A DNA stretch of 64,000 bases, from positions 124,001 through 188,000 of the forward strand of contig CANLNK010000007.1 of assembly GCA_947492575.1 (NCBI GenBank). Direction: 5' to 3'. This document shows positions 1 to 9,292 of the stretch, piece by piece; within the stretch, counting starts at the first letter, position 1; every line of letters begins with the position of its first letter. The stretch is from an uncultured Thalassotalea sp. (GTDB lineage Bacteria > Pseudomonadota > Gammaproteobacteria > Enterobacterales > Alteromonadaceae). The translations under genes were made by a program, and so were the position numbers. Below the pieces are notes generated by a model. The model did not search any database and was not told the DNA's origin. It worked only from the letters and a program-made list of their open reading frames with translations.

Positions 1-562
1 CAACGAATACGCTTTCGCTGTTAACGAGGTTGTCAGCAAGCTCTTGCCATCTGTCAGCCTCTGCAACTAAATACGTTTGCTGGCTTCTTCTATCGTAGAT
101 AATAGCTTGAAGGTAGAGCCCAACCGACATCGAGGGTTGCTTTATGTCATCTTCCGATAGTGAAGGCAACTGCTCGAAACGACGACCTAAATCATAGCTG
201 AAATAACCCACAGCTCCCCCGTTAAATGGGAGCTGTGAAGGCTCGACATTTGCGTCAGCAAAAATAGTGTTTTGCACTTGTTTAAGTAAACTTAATGGGT
301 CATCTGTCGACTGACGTGCCAGCGATGAAAAACGACTATCGAAAACCTTTATCTCGGTATCTTGCTCTCCAGCTGTTACGGTAACGGCTGGCTGCCACAC
401 CATAATGTCAAACTGACTATCGACATGATCGCTGTCACAGGAGTCCAGCCAAATGCTCCAAGGCTTTTGAGCTAAGCGCGCAAATACACTTTGGTGACTC
501 TTATTTTCGGTAAAAAGTAATGGTTTGGTGACCAGCGAGATTCTGTCGGTAAAGGTTTGCAA
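1..562 (-). CDS. pabB: Aminodeoxychorismate synthase component I, N-terminal part (truncated by window edge)
   Basis: This minus-strand reading frame is open to the window edge and covers about the first 187 residues. It contains the segment PFNGGAVGYFSYDLGRRFE, the highly conserved block of PabB (E. coli has PFQGGALGLFGYDLGRRFE), preceded by a TDDPL segment also typical of PabB. PabB aminates chorismate to 4-amino-4-deoxychorismate with ammonia from PabA, the first step to folate. The catalytic C-terminal half lies outside the window. The frame is closed by a stop upstream, and the best start is a TTG at 560–562 with CACAGG six bases before it; no ATG is available there. The gene is divergent from the fumarase gene across about 145 bp. 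Family assignment is firm; the exact start is less certain. Confidence 0.88.
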   Translation of the reverse strand, partial: MQTFTDRISLVTKPLLFTENKSHQSVFARLAQKPWSIWLDSCDSDHVDSQFDIMVWQPAVTVTAGEQDTEIKVFDSRFSSLARQSTDDPLSLLKQVQNTIFADANVEPSQLPFNGGAVGYFSYDLGRRFEQLPSLSEDDIKQPSMSVGLYLQAIIYDRRSQQTYLVAEADRWQELADNLVNSESVFV

Positions 563-707
563 AATATACCTGTGATAAATGTCAGCAATAGATTTAGTCG
601 ATGGGCTTAATCACTATAATTGACTAGCCGCCCTGATATAAGCAGGGTATCATATCGGCAAAAATTTAACTTTCAAGTTAAGTTCAAAGAGAGCAAAGAG
701 AAACAAT

Positions 708-2234
708 ATGGCCATCATTAAACAACAAGACTTTATCGACAGTATTGCCGATGCCTTGCAATACATTTCTTATTACCATCCTCTAGACTTTGTTCAGGCG
801 CTAGAAAAGGCGTATCACAAAGAAGAAAGCCAAGCAGCAAAAGATGCGATCGCCCAAATCTTGATCAACTCTCGTATGTCTGCAACGGGTAAGCGTCCAA
901 TCTGTCAGGATACAGGTATCGTAACGTGTTTTGTGAAAGTCGGTATGGCAGTTCAGTGGGATAGCACTGATATGACGGTCCAACAAATGGTTGATGAAGG
1001 TACGCGACGTGCTTACATGAATCCTGATAACCCGCTTCGCGCATCAATTGTTGCAGATCCAGCAGGTAGCCGTAAGAATACCAAAGACAACACACCATCT
1101 GTTGTTCATATTGATTTAGTGGAAGGCAACGAAGTTGAAGTGATGATTGCTGCCAAAGGTGGCGGTAGTGAAAACAAAACTAAAATGGCGATGTTAAACC
1201 CGTCTGACTCTATTGCCGATTGGGTTGTAGAAACCTTACCTAAAATGGGCGCTGGCTGGTGCCCGCCGGGTATGATTGGTATCGGTGTTGGTGGTACAGC
1301 GGAAAAAGCAGGTGTACTAGCTAAAGAAAGCCTAATGGACCCAGTAGACATTCAAGAGCTTATTGAACGTGGCCCCGAAAACGCTGAAGAAGAATTGCGT
1401 TTAGAAATCTACGAACGTGTTAACAAGCTTGGTATTGGTGCACAAGGTTTAGGTGGCTTAACGACTGTGGTTGACGTAAAAATCAACTCGGCACCAACAC
1501 ACGCAGCGTCGAAACCAGTAGTGATGATCCCTAACTGTGCTGCAACACGTCATGTTCATTTCCACTTGGATGGTTCGGGTCCAGCAGACTTAACACCACC
1601 TAAATTAGAAGATTGGCCGGAAATTACGTGGGAAGTAGGCGACAGTGTTCGTCGTGTTAATGTAAATGAATTGAAAAAAGCAGACGTTGCAGAGTGGAAA
1701 ACAGGTGAAACCATTTTGTTAAGCGGTAAGATTTTAACGGGTCGTGACGCTGCGCATAAACGTATCCAAGAAATGATGGCGAATGGTGAAGATTTACCTG
1801 TCGACTTTACTGACAAGTTTATTTACTACGTAGGCCCAGTTGATGCTATTGGTGATGAAGCGGTAGGTCCGGCAGGCCCAACAACAGCAACACGTATGGA
1901 TAAATTCACCGATTTAATGCTGTCTCAAACTGGATTGATTGGCTCGATCGGTAAAGCTGAGCGTGGTCCTGCGACTTGTGAATCAATCAAGAACAACAAG
2001 TCAGTTTACTTGATGGCAGTTGGTGGCGCTGCTTACCTTGTATCAAAAGCAATCAAACATGCAAAAGTTGTTGCTTTCGAAGATTTAGGTATGGAAGCGA
2101 TTTACGAATTCGACGTAGAAGATATGCCAGTAACGGTTGCTGTTGATAGCACAGGTGAATCGGCACACGTTACAGGTCCTGCTATCTGGCAAGCGAAAAT
2201 TGAAGAGCTTGATGAGAAAATGGCGGCAGAATAA
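708..2234 (+). CDS. fumA: Class I fumarate hydratase (4Fe-4S)
   Basis: Single-chain class I fumarase of 508 residues, interconverting fumarate and malate in the TCA cycle in the cytoplasm. The alpha domain (about residues 10–290) carries three conserved cysteines that fit the cluster ligands: C66 in RPICQDTG, C185 in GWCPPG and C277 in PNCAATR. The beta domain (about 330–500) has the swivelling-domain motifs GPTTATRMD and AVGGAAYLVSKAI. Length matches the family (about 500–550). The start ATG follows a purine-rich stretch (AAGAGAGCAAAGAG). The gene stands alone between divergent pabB and a strong terminator. Fe–S fumarases are oxygen-sensitive; whether a class II fumC exists elsewhere cannot be seen. 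The symbol is by homology to the E. coli FumA/FumB type. Confidence 0.93.
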   Translation: MAIIKQQDFIDSIADALQYISYYHPLDFVQALEKAYHKEESQAAKDAIAQILINSRMSATGKRPICQDTGIVTCFVKVGMAVQWDSTDMTVQQMVDEGTRRAYMNPDNPLRASIVADPAGSRKNTKDNTPSVVHIDLVEGNEVEVMIAAKGGGSENKTKMAMLNPSDSIADWVVETLPKMGAGWCPPGMIGIGVGGTAEKAGVLAKESLMDPVDIQELIERGPENAEEELRLEIYERVNKLGIGAQGLGGLTTVVDVKINSAPTHAASKPVVMIPNCAATRHVHFHLDGSGPADLTPPKLEDWPEITWEVGDSVRRVNVNELKKADVAEWKTGETILLSGKILTGRDAAHKRIQEMMANGEDLPVDFTDKFIYYVGPVDAIGDEAVGPAGPTTATRMDKFTDLMLSQTGLIGSIGKAERGPATCESIKNNKSVYLMAVGGAAYLVSKAIKHAKVVAFEDLGMEAIYEFDVEDMPVTVAVDSTGESAHVTGPAIWQAKIEELDEKMAAE

Positions 2235-2280
2235 GCTTCCATTTTAATCAGCTCAACAACTAATGAGCTGAAAAACGTTG

Positions 2281-2311
2281 AAAAAAGGCGCATTTAAGCG
2301 CCTTTTTTTAT
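2281..2311 (+). terminator. Rho-independent terminator after fumarase
   Basis: A run of A, then GGCGC-ATTTAA-GCGCC followed by seven T: an intrinsic terminator 46 bases after the fumarase stop. The A-run on the left and T-run on the right extend the stem. Confidence 0.9.
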
Positions 2312-2500
2312 TTGCTGATTTTCTTTTGCTTATAGGCATGGTAATAATGACTGTTAATATTTACAGTGTTGTTTACCTGTCTTTGGGAAAGCCTCAGCTA
2401 GAAGGTCTCTGCTAGGTGGCCTTAGTATGAAGATCCATAGTAGAAAGCTTTTGGCTTTTTCCCCTCAATAATTCAGGCTTTTGATAGAAAGAGGTTGGGC

Positions 2501-3856
2501 ATGTCGTTTTTATCTGAGTTGCCAATAGAAATACAAATGCTTCTGGTGTTATCTGCGGTAACGTCATTATTTTCACTGGTAGGTGTTGTTGTCGCAGTGT
2601 CTGGTAAACGCAATCAAAGCATCAAGCAACATCAAGAGCAGCTTATCAACCTTGAAGCTACGTCTTTACGGCTCGAGCAACTTATTGGCCAATTGTCTAG
2701 CCAGCAGCAAGAGCAGTCACTTAATCAAATGCATCAATTTGAACACATGCATAATGAGCTTCGTATCAGCCTGATGCAGCAGCAACACAGCAGTGACGAA
2801 AAATCACAGAAGCTCTTGTTTGATAAATTCCAGTCTTTAAATCAGTTGCTGATTAACAACCAAGCTAAAGTCACGGAGCAGTTAACCTTAATGGCGAAGG
2901 TGAGCCGAGATGAGCAAGCCCAGAGCATAGAGAAGCTGGCATCTTCAACCGATAAACGCTTGCAAGAAATTAGTGGGCAAGTAGAAAAGCGTCTAGCGGA
3001 AGGTTTTGATAAAACCACGAAAACCTTCAACGATATCTTAAAGCGATTAGCATTGATTGACGACGCGCAGAAGAAGATTACCGAGCTTTCTACCAATGTG
3101 GTGAGCCTTCAAGAAGTGTTAGCAGATAAACGCTCTCGTGGCGCATTCGGTGAAGTCCAGTTAAATGCATTAGTGCGCAACGTGTTGCCAGAAAAGCAGT
3201 TTGCGCTGCAGTACACCTTGTCTAATGGCAAGATAGCCGACTGCATACTGTTCTTACCAAAGCCAACAGGAAACGTGGTTGTCGATGCTAAGTTTCCGTT
3301 AGAAAGCTATAAAACCATGGTGGACCCGCATGCTGAATTGGCTGTGAGACAAGCAGCCGAAAAGCAATTTAAACTGGATATTAAAAAGCATATTAATGAC
3401 ATTGCGGGTAAATACCTGATTGAGAATGAAACCGCTGATGGGGCGGTAATGTTTATTCCTGCTGAAGCTGTGTTTGCTGAAATTCACGCGCATCATGCCG
3501 ACTTAGTCGATTACGCGAACAAGCAGCGTGTGTGGCTAGCATCGCCGACAACATTGATGGCGATTTTAACAACGGCGAGAGCAGTCATTAAAGACGAAGC
3601 AACTAAGCAGCAAGTTCATATTATTCAGGAGCATTTAGCGGTGTTAGCGCAAGACTTTGATCGCTTTAAAGGGCGCTTTAATAACTTAGCGCGTCATATC
3701 GATCAGGCAGCGACAGATGTAAAACAAATTCACACTTCGGCAGATAAGATCACCAAACGCTTTGAAAAAATTGAGCAAGTAGAGTTGCCAGACTCACTTA
3801 ATGATTCGACTCTTACAGAGCGCACGAACTCGCGGGAAGCTTTAGTTGCAGAGTAA
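2501..3856 (+). CDS. rmuC: DNA recombination protein RmuC
   Basis: RmuC-family protein of about 451 residues. It starts with one membrane-spanning segment (about residues 10–30, LPIEIQMLLVLSAVTSLFSL), followed by a long Gln-rich coiled-coil region (about 35–200) and the RmuC nuclease-fold domain (about 205–400). The latter shows NVVVDAKFPLESY, whose D-x-K pattern is typical of restriction-nuclease-like cores, and VWLASPTTLMAIL. In E. coli RmuC limits inversions at short inverted repeats. A TTG lies six bases upstream in frame (2495), but ATG at 2501 is preferred because AAAGAGG sits six to seven bases before it. The gene appears to be a single transcription unit. No clear terminator was seen in the roughly 100 bp behind it. 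Confidence 0.9.
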   Translation: MSFLSELPIEIQMLLVLSAVTSLFSLVGVVVAVSGKRNQSIKQHQEQLINLEATSLRLEQLIGQLSSQQQEQSLNQMHQFEHMHNELRISLMQQQHSSDEKSQKLLFDKFQSLNQLLINNQAKVTEQLTLMAKVSRDEQAQSIEKLASSTDKRLQEISGQVEKRLAEGFDKTTKTFNDILKRLALIDDAQKKITELSTNVVSLQEVLADKRSRGAFGEVQLNALVRNVLPEKQFALQYTLSNGKIADCILFLPKPTGNVVVDAKFPLESYKTMVDPHAELAVRQAAEKQFKLDIKKHINDIAGKYLIENETADGAVMFIPAEAVFAEIHAHHADLVDYANKQRVWLASPTTLMAILTTARAVIKDEATKQQVHIIQEHLAVLAQDFDRFKGRFNNLARHIDQAATDVKQIHTSADKITKRFEKIEQVELPDSLNDSTLTERTNSREALVAE

Positions 3857-3960
3857 ACTACAGAATGAGTTGCTGAACGAGCGACAAAAACAGTTACAGA
3901 ACTAAGCGAAGGTTATACAGTAGAGTAGCTAACGGAATAAGCTAAACGATTAACGAGCAA

Positions 3961-5055
3961 CTACGCTACTGCTCGATAAAGCTGTACGCGATTACGACCT
4001 TGTGACTTGGCGTTGTAAAGCGCTTTATCGGCATGTACCAATAAGTCTTTTAAGCTTTCTTTACTTTCGACTACGCTGGCGATGCCGAAGCTTGCCGTGC
4101 AGTGAAAGCTTAAATCGTCAGCGCTAAACTGATGAGTTTCTATGGTGAGGCGCATTTGTTCTATGAGATTGTTGGCTTCTGATAATGTGGTATCAGGCAA
4201 AATAATCGCAAATTCTTCACCACCTAAGCGCGCAAAAAAGTCCTGTGGACGGCATTTTGCGGTTAAAAGTTCGGTAATCTCTTTCAAGCAGACATCACCT
4301 ACGAAGTGACCGTATTGGTCATTTATTTGTTTAAAGTGGTCTATATCTAAAATTGCAACCGATATCGGCCTAATATCACTGTTACTGCGCGAAAATATGC
4401 GTTCGCCTTGCTCGAAGAAAGCATGTCTATTGGCGGCTCCGGTTAGTGCATCGGTTGTTGCTTGACGAGTGAGCTTTAATTCGTTCACTTCTATTTCTTT
4501 TGCAAAAATAGTGAGTACTAAGATCACTTCTAGCATATTCACTAAGATTACTGACTGATAGAGCACATGGTTAAGTTCGTCAGATAATACAATAAGCGGA
4601 TTTTCGTTCAGTGTATTTTCACAGAAAAAGAACAATACAACCGCTATTAAACTTAAACCGACCTTTTCTTTCTTTTGGTTAAGTTCGAACAGTAAAAATG
4701 CGCCTGTTGGCACTAAGAAGTAGTAAAGATGAAAGCCTGACGCATTGGTGACATATACATTCGTGCAAATGACAAGATGCAACATCAGCACGCAAAAGAA
4801 CCAAATTTTACTGCCGCGATGCGCATTAAACCTGTTGAACACCAGCGTGACAGCGTACGCAATGGTAAACAGCAAGTTAATACCTGCCACTTGCATATTA
4901 TCTAGGATAAAAACGTAGTTGAGGGTGTATAACCCGGAAATTGCAGTGGTGATAATGCCAATTAGATTCGTAATTTTAATACGATTAGCAACAGAAAAAG
5001 CGAGGTGTGCTGTTCCTGTTGCAATTAAATTAGAGAAAAATTTGGCAAATAACAT
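3961..5055 (-). CDS. Membrane diguanylate cyclase (GGDEF), I-site intact
   Basis: Protein of 364 residues with about six hydrophobic segments in the first 190 residues and a C-terminal GGDEF domain (about 195–360). The active-site motif is GGEEF at 278–282, and the product-inhibition site R-x-x-D is intact (R269-P-Q-D272, five residues before GGEEF), so an active, feedback-limited cyclase making c-di-GMP from two GTP is expected. The DxxHFK…ND segment (LDIDHFKQINDQYGH) is also intact. The N-terminal membrane domain matches no sensor I recognise, so the input signal is unknown. It lies just downstream of, and on the same strand as, the NSS transporter gene (24 bp), so the two may be co-transcribed. 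Confidence 0.88.
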   Translation of the reverse strand: MLFAKFFSNLIATGTAHLAFSVANRIKITNLIGIITTAISGLYTLNYVFILDNMQVAGINLLFTIAYAVTLVFNRFNAHRGSKIWFFCVLMLHLVICTNVYVTNASGFHLYYFLVPTGAFLLFELNQKKEKVGLSLIAVVLFFFCENTLNENPLIVLSDELNHVLYQSVILVNMLEVILVLTIFAKEIEVNELKLTRQATTDALTGAANRHAFFEQGERIFSRSNSDIRPISVAILDIDHFKQINDQYGHFVGDVCLKEITELLTAKCRPQDFFARLGGEEFAIILPDTTLSEANNLIEQMRLTIETHQFSADDLSFHCTASFGIASVVESKESLKDLLVHADKALYNAKSQGRNRVQLYRAVA

Positions 5056-5079
5056 AAATTCAATAGCTTAATGAGTTAG

Positions 5080-6405
5080 CTAGAAAGCGACGTTTACAAA
5101 TACAACCGTTAATAAAATAGGGCAGGCTATTCCTAAGTAGTTACCCCAAAGGCCTAGCCATTTATTGGCATCTGTACGCGCTTTGTCTTTTAGTTTGTTG
5201 CCTCGGTTCCACAACCAGCCGACAACAATAAAGTAAAATAAGCAGCTTAATGGTTGAATGATGGTTGTTAATACGCGAATAACAAAACCAAAAAGCACAT
5301 CAAAGAAAGCGATAAGCGTCATACTCGCACTAAACACTATTGCCGATATTAGCCAAGTTGCTTTGCGGCGAGACATGCTCTTTTCTTCGACAAGATAAGA
5401 AACCGGTACCTCCGTAGAGGAAATGGTTGAGGTTAATGCGGCGATCGATAATAGAGAGAAGAAGCCTGTCGCGACCACTAAACCAATAGTACCCATCGAA
5501 TTGAAAAGTGTTGGAAGGATTTGGAAAATAAGCTGCCCTTCACCAATAAGTTTTTCATCGGCAAATACTTGCTGGCCCGCATATTGGGCAACAAATAAAG
5601 CAGGAATGATTAACAGGCCCGCGAGGAACGCAATAAATGTGTCTAAGGCACCGATAGATAACACGAGCTTACCAATATCCTTATCCTTAGCCATGTACGA
5701 ACCGTAAACCATCATGCCGCCAACACCGATAGATAACGAGAAAAATGCTTGTCCCATCGCTGAAATCACAAGGGTAGGATTGGTGACTTGGCTAAAGTCT
5801 GGAATAAGATAAGTTCGTAAGCCTTCCATCGCACCGTCTTGTTGAAGAATGTAAATAATTAAACCAATTAGCATCAATAGGAGTAACGGCATTAAACGGG
5901 ACGACCACTTTTCGATACCACCATGAACGCCTTGGTGAACAATACCTGCACCTAAGATAATAAATATTGGTGTAAACACGAGGTTTCTTGCTGTGCTGTC
6001 AGTTGCCAGCCAAACACTTAGCTCACTAAAACCCGCTAGGGCAGAAAGCGAAGAAAGTGCGTGGGAAAGCATCCAGCCGGCGACTATAGTGTAGAAGCTC
6101 AGCATCATGATTGCGCCACACAAGCCGGCTTTACCCATAGCACGTCCGAATCGTGGTAGCTTCTCTGCACAAGCTTCGCCGAGTGCACCTACGGGGTTTT
6201 TCTGTGCTTGGTTGCCGATATAAATTTCTGCGTAGAGCGCAGGCAGTGCCAGTAATAAGGTAACGATTAAGTAGACGAATAAGAAAGCACCACCGCCATT
6301 ATTTGCTGCATTAGTGGGGAACCCCCAGATATTGCCTAAACCGATGGCAGAGCCAGCTGCCGCTAATACAAAACCAATGCGAGAATGGAAGGAATCTCTA
6401 ATCAA
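5080..6405 (-). CDS. Sodium-dependent transporter of the NSS/SNF family
   Basis: A 441-residue integral membrane protein with about 11–12 hydrophobic segments. The N-terminus carries the neurotransmitter:sodium symporter signature of TM1 (GFVLAAAGSAIGLGNIWGFP) followed by NNGGGAF, the region forming the Na+ and substrate sites in LeuT-like transporters. Bacterial members take up amino acids such as Leu, Trp, Tyr or Met; the substrate here cannot be read from sequence. Length fits short bacterial NSS proteins, which often have 11 segments. The start ATG is the first residue of the conserved RDSFHSRIGF block. It is divergent from the metallo-hydrolase gene across about 170 bp and precedes a diguanylate cyclase. 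Confidence 0.9.
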   Translation of the reverse strand: MIRDSFHSRIGFVLAAAGSAIGLGNIWGFPTNAANNGGGAFLFVYLIVTLLLALPALYAEIYIGNQAQKNPVGALGEACAEKLPRFGRAMGKAGLCGAIMMLSFYTIVAGWMLSHALSSLSALAGFSELSVWLATDSTARNLVFTPIFIILGAGIVHQGVHGGIEKWSSRLMPLLLLMLIGLIIYILQQDGAMEGLRTYLIPDFSQVTNPTLVISAMGQAFFSLSIGVGGMMVYGSYMAKDKDIGKLVLSIGALDTFIAFLAGLLIIPALFVAQYAGQQVFADEKLIGEGQLIFQILPTLFNSMGTIGLVVATGFFSLLSIAALTSTISSTEVPVSYLVEEKSMSRRKATWLISAIVFSASMTLIAFFDVLFGFVIRVLTTIIQPLSCLFYFIVVGWLWNRGNKLKDKARTDANKWLGLWGNYLGIACPILLTVVFVNVAF

Positions 6406-6576
6406 AATCTACTCTTTACTGCAGTTATTATCGTTTTTTGCGAGCTTACCGAGTTAGCCCACGATAGTGAAGTTTTTTTTGGGAGATCTCACTTATTTCG
6501 ACCCATTGGTATTGGAATTGACGTTATTAGCCCCTATTATCGCTTCATCATAAGCAGGCATTAACAAGAGAGCATT

Positions 6577-7221
6577 ATGCTGCAATATAAAATTATTCCA
6601 GTGACGCCATTTCAGCAAAATTGTACTGTGTTTTGGTGTGACGAAACAAAACAAGCTGCGGTAGTTGACCCTGGTGGAGATGTAGAGCAAGTGATTGCTT
6701 TTATTGATGGGCAAGGATTAACACTGGATAAAGTGTTACTTACTCATGCGCATATCGATCATGCAGGTGCAACGAAAGCATTGTCTAGCCACTACGGTGT
6801 GAAAGTTGAAGGGCCACAAAAAGAAGATCAATTCTGGATCGATTTAATCCCAATGCAAAAAGAGCGCTTTGGTTTTTCTCATGCAGAAGCTTTCGATACT
6901 GATCGTTGGTTAGAGCAGGGAGATACCGTGTCTTTTGGTAACATTGAAATGGAAGTCTACTTTTGTCCAGGCCATACGCCGGGTCATGTGGTGTTTTTCC
7001 ACCGCGAATCAAAACTAGCGCAAGTTGGCGACGTGCTTTTTAAAGGATCAATTGGCCGTACTGATTTTCCTAGAGGTGATCACGCCACGTTAATTAATTC
7101 TATTCGCAATAATTTGTTCCCGTTAGGCGATGATGTGCAATTTATTCCGGGTCACGGTCCAATGAGCACATTTGGTGAAGAACGTCGTTCAAACCCATTT
7201 GTCGGTGATGGTGTTCGCTAG
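6577..7221 (+). CDS. Metallo-beta-lactamase-fold hydrolase (YcbL/glyoxalase II-like)
   Basis: A 214-residue single-domain MBL-fold protein of the YcbL type. Metal ligands are visible: THAHIDH (the THxHxDH motif with Ala at the first x), the His of FCPGHTPGH, the Asp of QVGDVLF and the His of FIPGHGPMSTFG. Short proteins of this type hydrolyse thioesters such as S-lactoylglutathione or have uncharacterised hydrolase activity; they lack the C-terminal glutathione-binding domain of true GloB. The gene ends two bases before the next start, so it is almost certainly co-transcribed and coupled with the ion channel downstream, an unusual partner for a hydrolase. Fold and metal site are certain; substrate unknown. 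Confidence 0.85.
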   Translation: MLQYKIIPVTPFQQNCTVFWCDETKQAAVVDPGGDVEQVIAFIDGQGLTLDKVLLTHAHIDHAGATKALSSHYGVKVEGPQKEDQFWIDLIPMQKERFGFSHAEAFDTDRWLEQGDTVSFGNIEMEVYFCPGHTPGHVVFFHRESKLAQVGDVLFKGSIGRTDFPRGDHATLINSIRNNLFPLGDDVQFIPGHGPMSTFGEERRSNPFVGDGVR

Positions 7222-7223
7222 TC

Positions 7224-8060
7224 ATGGTGAGTTCATTTGTAAAAAGTGCGCAAAGCCGATTGAAAGACGTCGATTCAAGTAAGTGGTTTCAAGGGATCGT
7301 TATTGCGGTAATCATATTATCCGCATTATTGGTAGGTGCTAAAACACACAACTTACCATCAGAAGCCATTGCGGTTTTGGCTATTTTAGATATCGCCGTA
7401 ACAGTATTTTTTGTGGTTGAGTTGACTATTAGGTTTTTGGCTTATCCCAAAAAGCGCGAATTCTTTAAAAGTGGCTGGAATATCTTCGATACCATTATTG
7501 TCATTGGCTCGTTAATACCAACTGGTGGCTCAGGCGTGTTAATTGCTCGATTACTGCGTGTGTTCAGAGTGCTGCGCTTAGTGTCAATGGTGCCGGAATT
7601 ACGCTTATTGATTAACGCTCTTATCGCTGCCATTCCGCGCATGTCGTATATCGCGTTGTTGATGTTTGTGATTTTCTACATATATGCCGCTGTTGGCAGT
7701 ATTGTCTTCAGCGAGATAAACGGTGAGCTTTGGGGCGACGTATCGATTGCGATGTTAACCTTGTTCCGTGTCGCAACATTTGAAGACTGGACAGACGTTA
7801 TGTACGAGACCATGGCAGTCTATCCGATTAGCTGGATTTTCTACCTAACGTTTATTTTCCTGACCGCATTTATCTTTTTAAACATGATGGTTGGTACCAT
7901 TTTGGAAGTGATGAGCGATGAACACGAGAAGTTCCGTGCTGAATCTCATGGCGAAACCAAAGAGGGAGGTGAGCCAGCAAGTCGTGCCCAAATTGAAGCC
8001 TTGCATGAGGAAATAGCAGAGCTTAAAGAAATGATTAGACAACAGCAGGCTATTAAGTAG
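7224..8060 (+). CDS. Voltage-gated cation channel (NaChBac/NavAb type) with acidic filter
   Basis: A 278-residue six-segment channel subunit, expected to form a tetramer in the inner membrane. S1–S4 occupy about residues 22–125. S4 has Arg at every third position (R109, R112, R115, R118), the voltage sensor. S5–pore–S6 lie at about 140–230, and a C-terminal helix (about 250–278, ALHEEIAELKEMIRQQQ) looks like the tetramerising coiled coil of NaChBac relatives. The selectivity filter is T185-F-E-D-W-T-D191. Sodium channels such as NavAb have TLESWSM; here Asp replaces Ser and Met, as in the engineered calcium-selective CavAb (TLDDWSD). Calcium permeability is therefore a reasonable inference. 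The gene is tightly coupled to the preceding MBL-fold hydrolase. Confidence 0.88.
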   Translation: MVSSFVKSAQSRLKDVDSSKWFQGIVIAVIILSALLVGAKTHNLPSEAIAVLAILDIAVTVFFVVELTIRFLAYPKKREFFKSGWNIFDTIIVIGSLIPTGGSGVLIARLLRVFRVLRLVSMVPELRLLINALIAAIPRMSYIALLMFVIFYIYAAVGSIVFSEINGELWGDVSIAMLTLFRVATFEDWTDVMYETMAVYPISWIFYLTFIFLTAFIFLNMMVGTILEVMSDEHEKFRAESHGETKEGGEPASRAQIEALHEEIAELKEMIRQQQAIK

Positions 8061-8110
8061 CCTGTTGTCACGCTCCACTTAAATCTTTATTTAGTGTCAG
8101 ATTGCGAATT

Positions 8111-8144
8111 TAGCCTTTAACGGTGACATTAATGTTAAAGGCTA
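8111..8144. terminator. Hairpin between convergent channel and cyclase genes
   Basis: Inverted repeat TAGCCTTTAAC (8111–8121) / GTTAAAGGCTA (8134–8144) with a 12-base loop; the right arm contains the stop codon of the minus-strand cyclase. It sits between convergent genes and probably acts on both strands, though the T-tract is weak. A second hairpin, CAGGCTA/TAGCCTG, overlaps the channel gene's stop at about 8047–8067. Confidence 0.55.
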
Positions 8145-9149
8145 AGCTGCTATTATCGTACGGTTTCTGCCAGCGTTTTTAGCTTGGTACAAGGCTTGGT
8201 CGGCGCTATTAAATAGCGTTTGCCAGTCACTTTCACCCGGCTTGTTTTCTGCAACTCCGACCGAAACTGAAATTTGGGGCAAGTATTTTTTAGAATTCTT
8301 CTGTTTCAATTTTAGATTCATCACTGACAAACGAATGTTCTCGGCTATCGTTTTAGCTTCTTCCTTCGTTTTGTTAACAGTGACTACGACAAATTCTTCT
8401 CCCCCATAGCGCACCGCTATATCAGATTCATCGATATTGGTTTTAATTGAATTAGCTACACGTTGAAGTACCTTGTCGCCAATAAAATGACCAAAGTTGT
8501 CATTAATTGATTTGAAATGATCAATGTCAATCGCAAGTGAACAATGAGTTTCTTCAATATCAAGCTGCGCTAGTTTCTCTTCACAGCCTCGTCTATTTAG
8601 TAGCCCTGTTAGTGCATCGGAAATCGCATCCTGTCTCGCCATTTCAAGCTTTTCTTTAAGCTCGGTCACTTGATCTTTGGTTGACGTTAATTGTTTTGAA
8701 AGCGATTGATGCTGCTCTTTTGATTTGTTTACCGTTCTAACCAGAAAAGACATTACTTTGCCCAGCGACTCTTCATCATTCTGCTCAGTTAGAAATTTAT
8801 CTACTTTTTCAAGATTAACTACTGCTTCTTCGTCTTGCGCAACTTGATTTTCAATTTGTTCAACCAAGTCGCCAATTGAATCGCTCAGCGGTGTCATTAC
8901 CGAATTTTTTACCTGCTCGGAGTTTGACACGTAGTCGATAAACAAGGATTCGATGTAAAAACTGTCGAGTGTATGCTCTTTTTTGATTTTGTTTGTAAGT
9001 TGCTTGCTTAGTTCAGGATTACTGCCATTAGCATGTAAGTAGAATACAGAGTAATTTATTGGAGTCGGTGGGATATCGTAGCGCTGTAACAATTCCATCG
9101 CTAGATCTGCGTACTTTTTAGCAAAGTGAAATTTATCGTTAAGATCCAT
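8142..9149 (-). CDS. Soluble diguanylate cyclase (GGDEF) without canonical I-site
   Basis: A 335-residue protein with no membrane segment or signal peptide. The N-terminal part (about 1–135) is helical and unassigned, resembling the N-terminal region of many gammaproteobacterial cytosolic cyclases. A coiled coil (about 135–175) leads into the GGDEF domain (about 178–335). Catalytic motif GGEEF is at 249–253 and LAIDIDHFKSINDNFGH is intact, so cyclase activity is expected. The four residues at the I-site position read D-E-S-D instead of R-x-x-D, so product feedback inhibition is probably lost. It is a separate transcription unit, convergent with the channel gene. It may share targets with the c-di-GMP riboswitch at 25.5 kb, but nothing in the sequence proves this. 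Confidence 0.87.
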   Translation of the reverse strand: MDLNDKFHFAKKYADLAMELLQRYDIPPTPINYSVFYLHANGSNPELSKQLTNKIKKEHTLDSFYIESLFIDYVSNSEQVKNSVMTPLSDSIGDLVEQIENQVAQDEEAVVNLEKVDKFLTEQNDEESLGKVMSFLVRTVNKSKEQHQSLSKQLTSTKDQVTELKEKLEMARQDAISDALTGLLNRRGCEEKLAQLDIEETHCSLAIDIDHFKSINDNFGHFIGDKVLQRVANSIKTNIDESDIAVRYGGEEFVVVTVNKTKEEAKTIAENIRLSVMNLKLKQKNSKKYLPQISVSVGVAENKPGESDWQTLFNSADQALYQAKNAGRNRTIIAA

Positions 9150-9292
9150 TTATTGATCCCTTCAGTTTAGGGCTAATACAAACTTCAGCTAATTATTGTT
9201 ATTTTATTCTGATGATTCATTTCTCAATGCATTTAGTTTACCAATACATTGTACAAAAATTCAACGCCACTAAGGTCTAAATTGCCCATCGA

